Assembly (NCBI GenBank): GCA_902362925.1
Contig: CABIYL010000014.1
Length of the DNA: 64,000 bases
Strand: one strand, 5' to 3'
Source of the DNA: Pseudoflavonifractor sp902362925
GTDB lineage: Bacteria; Bacillota; Clostridia; Oscillospirales; Oscillospiraceae
This document shows positions 33,549-41,863 of this stretch, piece after piece (within the stretch, counting starts at the first letter, position 1; every line of letters starts with the position of its first letter). Under the pieces are notes generated by a model. It worked only from the letters and a program-made list of their open reading frames with translations, made no database searches and was not told the origin of the DNA. The translations under genes were made by a program, and so were the position numbers.

Positions 33549-33812
33549 TCACTCAAAGCTGTTGTTCTCCGCCCGGCGCAGCAGGGTGGCGGTGGCCATC
33601 TGGGAGAGGTAGACGGTCTGTCCCCGCTTCCTGTCCCCGCAGACCACAAAGGACTTGGGGATGTCGTCGCCAACCGACACCACCCTGCCCTCCTTCTCCG
33701 CACGCTCCAGGAATTTCCGGGTCAGGTGGGAGGAGGAGGTATTGTCCAGGTCAAACAGGCCGATGACGTCCCGGTAGGGCACCACCACCGACTGTCCCAA
33801 ATGCAGATACAC
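33549..33812 (-). CDS. remB: RemB (YaaB)-like extracellular matrix regulator
   Basis: This 87-residue protein belongs to the DUF370 family. In B. subtilis, RemA is a DNA-binding activator of biofilm genes and RemB is its homologue encoded between recF and gyrB. Position and sequence agree: the N-terminal MYLHLGQSVVVPYRDVIGLFDLDN and YLSQMATATLLRRAE near the end. It differs from the short RemA by its start. The neighbouring membrane gene at 33816 is four bases away, so translation may be coupled. Confidence 0.88.
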   Translation of the reverse strand: MYLHLGQSVVVPYRDVIGLFDLDNTSSSHLTRKFLERAEKEGRVVSVGDDIPKSFVVCGDRKRGQTVYLSQMATATLLRRAENNSFE

Positions 33813-33815
33813 GGC

Positions 33816-34127
33816 TTAACCTCCTTTGCCGTCGTCGTCAATGACCCTGGGGTCCCACAGCCGCTTGTACAGCCGCCGGCCCAGGTACAGCCCCAGAAAC
33901 ACCAGCGCCGCCGGCAGTCCGGGCACAAAGAGCAGGGTTTCAATGGGTGCGCCGCCGGTGTCCGACCAGCCGAAGAACCGGGCGGCCAGCACTGCCAGCG
34001 TCACCGCCAGGCACACCAGGGGCGGCACCCACCGCCACAGCTTCCGCCGTGCGAAGCGGTACGCCGCGTACTCCACCGCAGCACCCAGGGCCAGCGGCAG
34101 CAGGCAGAACAGAATTAAAATGGGCAT
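33816..34127 (-). CDS. small hypothetical membrane protein
   Basis: This 103-residue protein has three hydrophobic segments (about 3-22, 35-50, 62-80) with Arg-rich loops (RFARRK, GRRLYKR). It is inserted between recF and remB, four bases from remB and nine from the next membrane gene (34137-34484), so the three probably form one transcription unit. No family recognised. Confidence 0.65.
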   Translation of the reverse strand: MPILILFCLLPLALGAAVEYAAYRFARRKLWRWVPPLVCLAVTLAVLAARFFGWSDTGGAPIETLLFVPGLPAALVFLGLYLGRRLYKRLWDPRVIDDDGKGG

Positions 34128-34136
34128 AGCGCTCCC

Positions 34137-34484
34137 TTATCCGCCGTTTTTGGCGTCTGTACTTGCCTTTTTCTTGGCTATCAGGCCCAAAACGGCACGT
34201 TTGATGTTGTAGACCACCAGGAAAATCAGCAGCAGCTCCACGAAATACAGCAGCCAGTACACCGCCACCGGGCCCACGCCCACGGAGGGGACCAGCTTGA
34301 TTCCGGATACAATCACCCCGGCCACGCCCAGCACCGCCGGGATGGCGTACACCGGCTTTTTCCGGCAGAACACGGTGAGCACCAGCTGGAGCAGGCCGCC
34401 CACCCAGAAGGGGAGGGACAGCACGAAGATGGCCGCGGCGCCGTACACCGCCAGCACTGGGGCTGCCAGAATCAGATGAAACAT
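34137..34484 (-). CDS. small hypothetical membrane protein
   Basis: This 115-residue protein has three to four hydrophobic segments and a lysine-rich C-terminus (AKKKASTDAKNGG). ATG 34484 follows AGGAGG at 9 bp. The longer frame upstream runs through the short palindromic repeat at 34516-34566 and is rejected. Co-directional with recF and remB. No family recognised. Confidence 0.65.
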   Translation of the reverse strand: MFHLILAAPVLAVYGAAAIFVLSLPFWVGGLLQLVLTVFCRKKPVYAIPAVLGVAGVIVSGIKLVPSVGVGPVAVYWLLYFVELLLIFLVVYNIKRAVLGLIAKKKASTDAKNGG

Positions 34485-34515
34485 GCCGGAAACCTCCTTT
34501 TGTGGGGTTTTCGTA

Positions 34516-34566
34516 GCCTTCCCCTGGGGGAAGGTGGCATTTGCGAAGCAAATGACGGATGAGGGG
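34516..34566 (+). repeat. short palindromic repeat, copy 2
   Basis: Same layout as the copy at 9363-9411: CTTCCCC/GGGGAAG hairpin, GTGGC, second hairpin (ATTTGC, loop GAA, GCAAAT), GACGGATGAGGGG. The second hairpin differs in every stem base from copy 1 yet pairs perfectly. It lies 14 bp after the recF stop codon. Confidence 0.8.
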
Positions 34567-34580
34567 AACGCCGACATTTC

Positions 34581-35684
34581 TCACACCAGCGCGCCGTTAT
34601 GGATGCGCAGCACCTTGCCGCCCTCCAGATGCTCCAGCTTTTCGTCCTCACAGCAGGTGATGAACACCTGTCCGCCCTTGATGCGGTTGAGCACGAAGCT
34701 CTGCCGCCGCTGGTCCAGCTCAGAGAGCACGTCGTCCAGCAGCAGCACGGGCCACTCGCCGGTGTCGCCGTAAAAAATCTCACGAGCGGCCAGCTTGAGG
34801 GACAATGCCGCTGTGCGGGTCTGCCCCTGGGAGGCGAACTGCCGGGCGGCCACGCCCCCCAGCTCCACGGTCAAATCATCCTTATGGGGCCCGGACAGGC
34901 ACTGACGGGACTCCAGCTCCGCCCGGCGGTGGCTCTCCTGGTGGGCGATGAGGGCGGACAGAATGTCCTTCACGCCCCCTTCCGGGTCGGTCACCGTGCT
35001 CACCGTCTCATATTTCAACCCCAACTCCTCCCGGCCGCCGGAAAACTCCCGGTGGATGGGGGGTGCGGTCTCCCGCAGGCGGCGGACAAAGTGGGCCCGG
35101 TAGTGGATGAGGATGGCGCCGGTCTGGGCCATTCTCAGGTTGAAGTCGTCCAGCGTGTCCAGCAGGGAGGGCTTCTCCTCCCAGTCCCGCAGGATGCGGG
35201 TCTTCTGCTCGTGGAGGCGGCGGTACTCGGCCAGAGCGGCGGCATAGCGGGGCCGCAGCTGGCAGATGCACTCGTCCAGGAACCGGCGGCGCTCCGCCGC
35301 CCCCTCCCGGATGAGCATCAAATCCTCCGGGCAGAAGAACACGGTATTGAGCACCCCCGCCAGCTCACCGGCGGTTTTCAGCTTCACGCCGTTGGACAGC
35401 AGCTGCCGCCGGACACTCCGGCCCAGCCTGGCCTCCAGGGTAAAGTCCCTTTCCCGGGAAAACACCTCCGCCTTCACAAAGGCGTGGTCCACGCCGAACT
35501 GAATCAGCTCCCGGTCGTACCGTGCCCGGCGGCTGGAGGCGGTGGACAGGTAGCCGATGGCCTCCAGCAGGTTGGTCTTGCCCTGGGCGTTCTCCCCGCA
35601 GATGACGTTGACGTCAGGGGAGAAGGAGGTCTCCAGGTGGGGGTAGTTGCGGAAAAAGTCCAGGGTAATGGACTTTACTATCAT
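34581..35684 (-). CDS. recF: RecF, recombination/replication repair ATPase
   Basis: RecF loads RecA at single-strand gaps with RecO and RecR. The 367-residue protein begins IVKSITLDFFRNY, with Walker A GENAQGKTN (about 33-41). The ABC signature lies in ASQGQTRTAALSLKLA, and Walker B in PVLLLDDVLSELD. The ATG overlaps the yaaA stop codon (ATGA), showing translational coupling in the dnaA-dnaN-yaaA-recF order usual in Firmicutes. Confidence 0.97.
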   Translation of the reverse strand: MIVKSITLDFFRNYPHLETSFSPDVNVICGENAQGKTNLLEAIGYLSTASSRRARYDRELIQFGVDHAFVKAEVFSRERDFTLEARLGRSVRRQLLSNGVKLKTAGELAGVLNTVFFCPEDLMLIREGAAERRRFLDECICQLRPRYAAALAEYRRLHEQKTRILRDWEEKPSLLDTLDDFNLRMAQTGAILIHYRAHFVRRLRETAPPIHREFSGGREELGLKYETVSTVTDPEGGVKDILSALIAHQESHRRAELESRQCLSGPHKDDLTVELGGVAARQFASQGQTRTAALSLKLAAREIFYGDTGEWPVLLLDDVLSELDQRRQSFVLNRIKGGQVFITCCEDEKLEHLEGGKVLRIHNGALV

Positions 35685-35893
35685 ACCACGGTCAGCTCCA
35701 GGCCGGGCAGGGTGACCACGTCGCCGGGACGGATTTTCTTGCCCCGCATGGTGCACACCTCGCCGTTGACGGACACGTCGCCGGCCTGGATGATGTTCTT
35801 GGCCTCACCGCCGGTCTCGGCCACGCCGGAGAGCTTGAGCAGTCCCTCCAGCTTGATGAACTCGGTGGTAATCTTCACTTCATGCTTTTCCAT
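35681..35893 (-). CDS. yaaA: S4-domain RNA-binding protein YaaA
   Basis: This 70-residue protein is a single S4 RNA-binding domain: IKLEGLLKLSGVAETGGEAKNIIQAGDVSVNG, followed by RGKKIRPGDVV. In B. subtilis the orthologue lies between dnaN and recF and affects ribosome assembly. It overlaps the thioesterase gene by 14 bp upstream and recF by 4 bp downstream, so the three are translationally coupled. Confidence 0.93.
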   Translation of the reverse strand: MEKHEVKITTEFIKLEGLLKLSGVAETGGEAKNIIQAGDVSVNGEVCTMRGKKIRPGDVVTLPGLELTVV

Positions 35894-36332
35894 TGTCTTT
35901 CCTCTCTTCCGGGTGGCCCAGCATGGCGGCCAGGCGCTCGTACACCTCAGGCAGCGCCTTTTTCAGGGCCACCGGGGCTTTTTTGGCCCGGTCATAGAAA
36001 AAGTGCCTGCTCTCTCCCTCCGCCCGGAGGGTGCCGTCGGCGGTGCTGGTGATATCGTAGTGCAGGTCCACCCGGGCGGGGGTGAGCCTGGTGACGGTGA
36101 CGGCGATGGCCACCGTCTCCCCGAAGGGGGTCATGGACCGGTACTTGCAGTTTACCTCGGTGAGGGCGAAGTCGATGCCCGCCTCCACCGCCCTGTCGTA
36201 CCCCCAGCCCAGCTGGTCCATCAAATCGGTGCGTGCCTCCTCCATCCAGTAGATGTAGTTGGCGTGGTGGACGATGCCCATGCCGTCGGTCTCATAGAAC
36301 TGGACCTTTCTCAGGTAGGGCCTGATTTCCAT
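35880..36332 (-). CDS. hotdog-fold acyl-CoA thioesterase, YbgC/FadM-like
   Basis: This 150-residue protein has the 4HBT family signature with the catalytic Asp in YETDGMGIVHHANYIYWMEEAR (residues about 13-34; Asp16). It probably hydrolyses short- or medium-chain acyl-CoA thioesters. It is unusual in the dnaN-yaaA interval, where Bacillus has no gene, but lies 11 bp from the dnaN 3' end and overlaps yaaA, so it is part of the dnaA operon. Confidence 0.88.
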   Translation of the reverse strand: MEIRPYLRKVQFYETDGMGIVHHANYIYWMEEARTDLMDQLGWGYDRAVEAGIDFALTEVNCKYRSMTPFGETVAIAVTVTRLTPARVDLHYDITSTADGTLRAEGESRHFFYDRAKKAPVALKKALPEVYERLAAMLGHPEERKDNGKA

Positions 36333-36343
36333 GGGTTCCACGG

Positions 36344-37456
36344 TTATTCGCCCGCCTTCAGCCGGACGGGCAGCACCATATAGAGGAAGCTGTCGCCCCC
36401 GTCGTCGGGCAGGATGACGCAGGGGGACACGCCGGTGGACAGCTCCAGCCGGACCCGGTCGGCGGGAGCGGCCTTGAGGGCGTCCATCAGGTACTTGTTG
36501 TTGAAGCCAATCTCCAGGCCCTTGCCGTCGCCGGACACGGGGCACTCGTCCCGGGCGTCGCCGATGGCGGTCTTGGTGGAGATTTTCAGCAGGTTCTCCT
36601 CAAAGATGCAGCGCAGGGGGCTTTTCAGCTTATCGCTGATGATGAGGGAGACGCGGTCGATGGAGGAGAGAAGGGCACGGGTGTCGCCCTCGATGTGGAT
36701 GGGGTTGTTGCGGGGCACGGCCTGACGGTAGGCCAGGAACTCGCCCTCCAGACGGCGGGCCACCAGCATGGTGTCGCCTACCTTGAACATGACGTGGCGG
36801 GCGCCCTGGGTGACGGAGGCGGGCTCGTCCACCTGGCCGCAGATTTTCTCCACCTCGCTGAGGGCGGCGCCGGGCACCACGAAGGAGAAGGAGGCCTCGC
36901 CCTCCTTCTTGTCAATGGGCTCATGGCGCAGAGCCAGCCGGTAGCCGTCCACCGACACCACGGTCAGGCCGTTCTCGTCCACTTCAAACAGGGAGCCGGT
37001 ATGGATGGGGCGGCTCTCGTTGTCGCTGACGGCGAAGAGGGTCTGGCCAATCATGGCCTTGAGCCGCTCCTGGGTGATTATGAAGGAGTTCTGATACTCC
37101 ACGGTGGGCAGCTCGGGGAACTCCTCCGGGTCGGTACCCAGGATGTTGAACTCACTCATGCCGCACTTGATGTTGACCATATAGTTCTCGGCGGTGAAGA
37201 TGACGGTGTCGTCGGGCAGCTTGCGGATGATCTCACCGAAGAGGCGGGCGGAGAGCACCAGGGAGCCTTTGGCCTGGATATCGGCGGGGACCACGGTGCG
37301 GATGCCCGTCTCCAGGTTATAGCCGGTGAGGCGCAGCTCGCTGCCGGCCTCCAGCAGGATGCCCTCCAGAGCGGGAATGGAGCTCTTGGGGGAGACAGCC
37401 CGGCTGGAGGTGGAGATGGCGGACTGGAGCAGGGCCTTCTCACAGGTGAATTTCAT
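36344..37456 (-). CDS. dnaN: DNA polymerase III beta sliding clamp
   Basis: DnaN is the ring-shaped processivity clamp. The 370-residue protein starts MKFTCEKALL and has three tandem clamp domains. The hydrophobic peptide-binding pocket near the C-terminus is present, ending in LYMVLPVRL, the classical terminal signature. AGGTTCC with CGGAGG lies upstream of the ATG. It is separated from dnaA by the 344-bp oriC region. Confidence 0.97.
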   Translation of the reverse strand: MKFTCEKALLQSAISTSSRAVSPKSSIPALEGILLEAGSELRLTGYNLETGIRTVVPADIQAKGSLVLSARLFGEIIRKLPDDTVIFTAENYMVNIKCGMSEFNILGTDPEEFPELPTVEYQNSFIITQERLKAMIGQTLFAVSDNESRPIHTGSLFEVDENGLTVVSVDGYRLALRHEPIDKKEGEASFSFVVPGAALSEVEKICGQVDEPASVTQGARHVMFKVGDTMLVARRLEGEFLAYRQAVPRNNPIHIEGDTRALLSSIDRVSLIISDKLKSPLRCIFEENLLKISTKTAIGDARDECPVSGDGKGLEIGFNNKYLMDALKAAPADRVRLELSTGVSPCVILPDDGGDSFLYMVLPVRLKAGE

Positions 37457-37542
37457 GGAATGGAACCTCCGTTTCCGTCTCTCCTCTCGGCGCGATCAGG
37501 AGAGGAGAGGCTATATAGATTCGTAGTAACCGTAGTAGGGAA

Positions 37543-37682
37543 TGTGGATGTGGAAAAAGGGTGGAAGCCCTAGAGCGGGAAGGGATTGGCCGTCCACAGG
37601 GGGTGTGGAGAATTTTTCCCGGTTTCCACACCTTCGGGAAAAGGGCAGAGTTGTCCACATTTGGGTTTTCCACATCTCCACA
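37543..37682. other. oriC DnaA-box cluster (dnaA-dnaN spacer)
   Basis: Four 9-mers have one mismatch to TTATCCACA: 37549-37557 (minus), 37604-37612 (minus), 37651-37659 (plus, TTGTCCACA) and 37666-37674 (plus, TTTTCCACA). Three weaker ones lie at 37543-37551, 37622-37630 and 37674-37682. The remainder of 37457-37800 holds a perfect palindrome TGCAGGAAATCCTGCA (37723-37738), and an A/T-rich stretch near 37762-37788 that could unwind. This matches the classical bacterial origin context. Confidence 0.85.
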
Positions 37683-37800
37683 GAATGTTGATAAAACTGA
37701 TTGCCCCCTGTAATCGGATTGGTGCAGGAAATCCTGCATCAAAGGGTATGCGGGAGCCACCCTTTTTCCTTCAAAAAAATGGAAAAAGAGCAGGGAGGGG

Positions 37801-39123
37801 TTATTCGTACCGGGCGTTGATGTTGGCGTTCAGGTCCTTGATGATCTCGGCCACCTCGGCGTTGGACTTCATCAGGTTCTCAATGCGCTCGATGGAGTGC
37901 ATGACGGTGGTGTGATCCCGGCCCTCAAACTCCTTGCCGATCTCCTTCAGGGACAGGGAGGTCATGCGCCGGATGAGGTACATGGCCATCTGCCGGGCGA
38001 GGGCGGTGTCCTTGGTGCGGCCCTGGCCCCGGAGGGCGTCGTTTTCGATGTTGTAGAATTTGCAGACCTCTTCGATGATCACGTCGGCGGAGGGGAGGAA
38101 CTCGGCCTTCTCCTTGAACATGTCCCGGACGGCCCGGGTGACGGTGTCCACGTCCACGCTCTCGCCCATCAGCTCCTGGAAGGCCAGAATCTTGTTGACG
38201 GTGCCCTCAATCTGGCGCACGTTGGAGGTGATGTTCTCGGCGATGTACTGGAGGACGGGTTCGGGCAGCTCCATGCCCCGGCGGATGGCCTTGTTTTTGA
38301 TGATGGCCACGCGGGTCTCGTAGTCGGGGGGCTTGATGTCCACGGGCAGGCCCCACTCGAACCGGGTTTTCAGACGGTCGTCCAGCCGCAGCATCTCCTT
38401 GGGGGGACGGTCGGCGGTAAAGACAATCTGGCGGCCGGCCTCGTAGAGGGTGTTGAAGGTGTGGAACATCTCCTCCTGGGAGCTCTCGCGGCCGGCGATG
38501 AACTGGACGTCGTCCATGAGGAACACGTCGGCGGAGCGGAATTTCTCCCGGAACTCCTGGTTGCTGCCCTCCCGGATGGCCTGGATCAGCTCATTGGTGA
38601 AGGCGTCGCCCTTGATGTACACCACCCGGAAGTCGGGGCGGGTGGCGTGGATTTTGTGGGCGATGGCGTAGAGCAGGTGGGTCTTGCCCAGGCCGGACTC
38701 GCCGTAGATAAACAGCGGGTTGTAGCTCTTGCCCGGGTTTTCGGCCACGGACAGGGCGGCGGCGTGGGCGAACTTGTTGGAGGAACCTACCACGAAGCGC
38801 TCGAAGGTGTAGTCCTCGGTGCCGGGGAGGAAGGTGCTGTCCACGGGCTTGGCGGCCTCGGTGAAGTGCTCCAGCTCCCCCTCGCCCAGGACCTCCACCT
38901 GGAAGTCGGCGGCGAAGAGCTCGTGCAGGGCCTTCTGGATATTGGGGACATAGCGTTTGCGGATGATGTCACGCTTGAAGTTGGTGGGCGAGTGGATGAC
39001 GAAGCGGTCCTCCTCCAGGGCCACGGCGGTGCAGTCGTCAAACCAGGTGTTGATGGCTGTTGCGGTCATGTCCGCTTCCATGAGGGAGAGAACCTTGGCC
39101 CATATATCGGCCGGTGAATTCAC
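37801..39123 (-). CDS. dnaA: chromosomal replication initiator DnaA
   Basis: DnaA binds DnaA boxes at oriC and melts DNA. The 440-residue protein has domain I (N-terminal 75 residues), a linker, the AAA+ domain III with GESGLGKTH (Walker A) and VFLMDDVQFIAG (Walker B), and the domain IV box-recognition helix-turn-helix ending in KEIGKEFEGRDHTTVMHSI. The start is GTG 39123: AAAAGGGGG precedes it, and the in-frame ATG farther up (39171) lies too close to the -10 at 39162-39167. Its promoter faces the rpmH promoter. Confidence 0.97.
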   Translation of the reverse strand: MNSPADIWAKVLSLMEADMTATAINTWFDDCTAVALEEDRFVIHSPTNFKRDIIRKRYVPNIQKALHELFAADFQVEVLGEGELEHFTEAAKPVDSTFLPGTEDYTFERFVVGSSNKFAHAAALSVAENPGKSYNPLFIYGESGLGKTHLLYAIAHKIHATRPDFRVVYIKGDAFTNELIQAIREGSNQEFREKFRSADVFLMDDVQFIAGRESSQEEMFHTFNTLYEAGRQIVFTADRPPKEMLRLDDRLKTRFEWGLPVDIKPPDYETRVAIIKNKAIRRGMELPEPVLQYIAENITSNVRQIEGTVNKILAFQELMGESVDVDTVTRAVRDMFKEKAEFLPSADVIIEEVCKFYNIENDALRGQGRTKDTALARQMAMYLIRRMTSLSLKEIGKEFEGRDHTTVMHSIERIENLMKSNAEVAEIIKDLNANINARYE

Positions 39124-39161
39124 GGGTGAAACCCCCTTTTGCAAAAAAATGCGTCTCTTTG

Positions 39162-39190
39162 AGTATACCAAAAAAATACCTCCCTAGCAA
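39162..39190 (-). promoter_or_regulatory. promoter of dnaA
   Basis: Minus strand: TTGCTA (39190-39185), 17 bp, TATACT (39167-39162). The leader is about 35 nt. No DnaA box was found in this dnaA-rpmH spacer, unlike Bacillus where boxes flank dnaA on both sides. Confidence 0.65.
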
Positions 39191-39308
39191 TGTTTTTTGC
39201 GCGTACACATCTATAAAGAAAATCAGGGGATTTGTGGCATTTTTCAATACACCCACAAGATATGGTGGGATGGAGAAATTTTTTCTGTTTTCCTTCCAAA
39301 AATAGTAG

Positions 39309-39338
39309 TTGACAGGGGATTTTGTTTTCGGTTATAAT
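39309..39338 (+). promoter_or_regulatory. strong promoter of rpmH
   Basis: Perfect TTGACA (39309-39314), 18-bp spacer, perfect TATAAT (39333-39338), giving a leader of about 125 nt before rpmH. Confidence 0.85.
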
Positions 39339-39467
39339 ACCCAGTGCGCTATTATACCCGGTTTTGGGGTGTAAAGGCATGGCAATTGACGACCGCGGCC
39401 GGACAATTTTCCGGCCGTTGTGGAGGGCGGCTCCGGCCGCTTTTTAAACGAACAGGAGGTGTACACG

Positions 39468-39602
39468 ATGGTTCGTACCTATCAGCCCAAGAAGCGTCAG
39501 CGTTCCAAGGAGCACGGATTCCGCAAGCGTATGCGTACCGCCAACGGCCGCAAGGTCCTGGCCCGCCGCCGTGCGAAGGGCCGCGCCCGCCTGACCCACT
39601 AA
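39468..39602 (+). CDS. rpmH: ribosomal protein L34
   Basis: This 44-residue, arginine-rich protein of the large subunit begins MVRTYQPKKRQRSKEHGFRKRM, the L34 signature, and ends in GRARLTH. AGGAGG lies 9 bp before the ATG. It heads the origin-proximal rpmH-rnpA-yidD-yidC-jag run, divergent from dnaA. Confidence 0.97.
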   Translation: MVRTYQPKKRQRSKEHGFRKRMRTANGRKVLARRRAKGRARLTH

Positions 39603-39763
39603 GGTGAAGGCACACAAGAAAATAGGGCTTTTTTGAGGGGCGGAGGAGTTGATCCTTCCGCCCCTGCGCAGCATGCGGACAAATTTGCCCTGTTTTCGAC
39701 CTTTCCCCGGCGGGGAGGGCGCAATCCCTCCTCAAAACCCGTCTCTTAAAAGGAAGGCGCAGC

Positions 39764-40111
39764 ATGGATCACACGGTCTCTCTCAAACTCAATCACGAAT
39801 TCCGGCGGCTCTACGCCAAGGGAAAGAGCGCCGTGAACCCCTGCATGGCGGTGTACTGCCGGAAAAACCGGCTGGGCTACAACCGGCTGGGCTTCACCAC
39901 CGGCACCAAGCTGGGCAAGGCGGTGGTGCGCAACCGTGTCCGCCGCCGGCTGCGGGAGATTTACCGCACCAACGAGGACAAAATCCGTCCCGGGTACGAC
40001 ATTGTCGTGGTGGCCCGGGTCCGGGCCTGCCACAGCCGGTACGCCGAGCTGCAGCGGCAGTTCCTCCGCACAGCGGACAAGCTGGGCCTTCTCATCGGGA
40101 GCGGCACATGA
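39764..40111 (+). CDS. rnpA: ribonuclease P protein component
   Basis: RnpA assists RNase P RNA in 5' processing of pre-tRNAs. The 115-residue protein has an N-terminal SLKLNHEFRRLYAKGKS and the RNR signature VVRNRVRRRLREIYR (around residues 54-68). Its stop codon overlaps the yidD start (ATGA). Confidence 0.96.
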   Translation: MDHTVSLKLNHEFRRLYAKGKSAVNPCMAVYCRKNRLGYNRLGFTTGTKLGKAVVRNRVRRRLREIYRTNEDKIRPGYDIVVVARVRACHSRYAELQRQFLRTADKLGLLIGSGT

Positions 40112-40326
40112 AGGGGCTGCTGCTGCATCTAATCCGGTTCTACCGGCGCAGCATCTCCCCCATGCGGCCGCCCTGCTGCCGCTTCATCCCCACCTGCTCC
40201 GAGTACGCTCTGGAGGCGGTGGAGAAGTACGGCGCGTTTAAGGGCGGGCTGCTGGCCCTGCGGCGGCTGCTGCGGTGCCACCCCTTTCACCGTCAGAAGT
40301 CCATTGAGTACGACCCGGTACCGTAA
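40108..40326 (+). CDS. yidD: membrane protein insertion efficiency factor YidD
   Basis: This 72-residue protein has the family pattern RFYRRSISP, CRFIPTCSEYALEA and RRLLRCHPF. YidD helps YidC insert membrane proteins and is peripheral to the inner membrane. It overlaps rnpA by 4 bp and precedes yidC by 80 bp, the conserved order. Confidence 0.95.
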   Translation: MKGLLLHLIRFYRRSISPMRPPCCRFIPTCSEYALEAVEKYGAFKGGLLALRRLLRCHPFHRQKSIEYDPVP

Positions 40327-40406
40327 GGTCCGGGCCGCCCTTTTGGCGCCCTGACGGAGAAAATTCCCCCGCTTCAGCCCCGAAAAATTACTTTGGAGGC
40401 CATTCA

Positions 40407-41831
40407 ATGCAAGGAATTCAGCTTCTCCTGACCCCCTTTGTATGGGTCCTGATGCTCTTCTATGAGCTCTTTGACAACTACGGCCTGGCCCTCATCCTCT
40501 TCGCCGTGCTGGTCAAGGTCATTCTCTTCCCCCTGTCCATCAAGGCCAAGCGGTCCATGATCCAGATGAACATGCTCAACGGCCAGATGCAGAAGCTCCA
40601 GAAAATGTACGGCAACAACCGGGACAAGTACAACCTGGAGGTTCAGAAGCTCTACGAGAAGGAAAAGGTCAACCCCATGGGCGGCTGCCTCTGGAGCCTG
40701 CTGCCCCTGGTGATCCTGCTCCCCCTGTACGCCATCATCCGCCAGCCCCTGACCTACCTGATGAACCTGACCCCCGACGTCATCGCCGAGGTGGCCCATG
40801 TGGTGGACTGGAACAACGCCGCCGTGGCCAATGGCTGGATCAAGGAAGCCGCCGACTTTGTCAACGCCGGCTACAACCAGCTCTACCTGGCATCCCTCAT
40901 CACCCCCGATAACATCGGCGCTGTCCAGGCCGTGGCCGAGGGCGCCCGTGTCATCAACTTCAACTTCCTGGGCATCGACCTGGCCCAGATGCCCCAGTGG
41001 CAGTTCTGGACCTGGAGCAGTGTGAACTGGGCCCACATCGGCCTGTTCCTGCTGCCCATCGTGTCCGCTGCCTCCGGTCTGCTGTTCTCCTTCATCACCA
41101 TGAAGACCAATGCCATCAACCGGCAGAGCGAGAACGCGGCCGTCAACTCCACCAACAAGACCATGCTCATCATCTCCCCCCTCATGTCCCTGTGGATCGG
41201 CTTTGCCATGCCCGCGGGCCTGTCCGTGTACTGGATCAGCCAGAACGTGCTGTCCATGCTGCAGGAGTTCCTGGCCGGCAAGCTGCTGAAGAAGGACTAT
41301 GAGAAGGCCGCCGAGCAGGCTGCCATCCGTGAGGCCGAGGAGAAGGAAGAGGAGAAGCGCCGCCGTGAGGAGGAGCGCGCCGAGCGTGCCCGCCGCATCG
41401 AGGAGGCCAAGAACAACAAGGGCAAGAAGAAGGGCCCCAAGACCCCCAAGGACCCGGACGAGAACAAGATTCCCGCCTCTGTCCGTGAGGCCAGCCGTGT
41501 GGGCATCCGTGCCTACGCCCGCGGCCGCGCCTACGACCCCTACCGCTTCAGCCCCGACGGCCCCACCCCCTACCAGCAGATGGACGGCACCATCGTGGAG
41601 AACGCCCAGGACAAGAAGCTGGAGCGCAAGTCCGAGGTCCGGGAGGAGGCCGCTCTGGAGCAGGCCGCCGACCAGATGATCGTGGACGAGCTGAAGGCGG
41701 AGCAGGCCGCTCAGGCCCCTGCCGAGGCGCCCGCCGAGGACGCCGGCACCACCCAGGCCCCCGGCTTTGAGACCCCTCACTATGACGCACCCGACTACGA
41801 CGCTTCCGGCGAGGACGGAAAGCAGTCCTGA
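40407..41831 (+). CDS. yidC: membrane protein insertase YidC (OxaA1/SpoIIIJ)
   Basis: YidC inserts and folds membrane proteins, with or without SecYEG. The 474-residue protein lacks the N-terminal lipoprotein signal of B. subtilis SpoIIIJ. The first transmembrane helix begins near residue 25 and holds a Lys (ILFAVLVKVILFPL) where Bacillus has the groove Arg; Lys is an acceptable substitute. A cytoplasmic hairpin and helices around 200-290 complete the five-helix core. From about 300 the protein has a long, charged, Glu/Arg- and Ala/Pro-rich tail of 170 residues, longer than usual; such tails can bind ribosomes. Confidence 0.95.
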   Translation: MQGIQLLLTPFVWVLMLFYELFDNYGLALILFAVLVKVILFPLSIKAKRSMIQMNMLNGQMQKLQKMYGNNRDKYNLEVQKLYEKEKVNPMGGCLWSLLPLVILLPLYAIIRQPLTYLMNLTPDVIAEVAHVVDWNNAAVANGWIKEAADFVNAGYNQLYLASLITPDNIGAVQAVAEGARVINFNFLGIDLAQMPQWQFWTWSSVNWAHIGLFLLPIVSAASGLLFSFITMKTNAINRQSENAAVNSTNKTMLIISPLMSLWIGFAMPAGLSVYWISQNVLSMLQEFLAGKLLKKDYEKAAEQAAIREAEEKEEEKRRREEERAERARRIEEAKNNKGKKKGPKTPKDPDENKIPASVREASRVGIRAYARGRAYDPYRFSPDGPTPYQQMDGTIVENAQDKKLERKSEVREEAALEQAADQMIVDELKAEQAAQAPAEAPAEDAGTTQAPGFETPHYDAPDYDASGEDGKQS

Positions 41832-41863
41832 CACTTTTCCTCGAAAAGGAGAGAAAACAGCCC

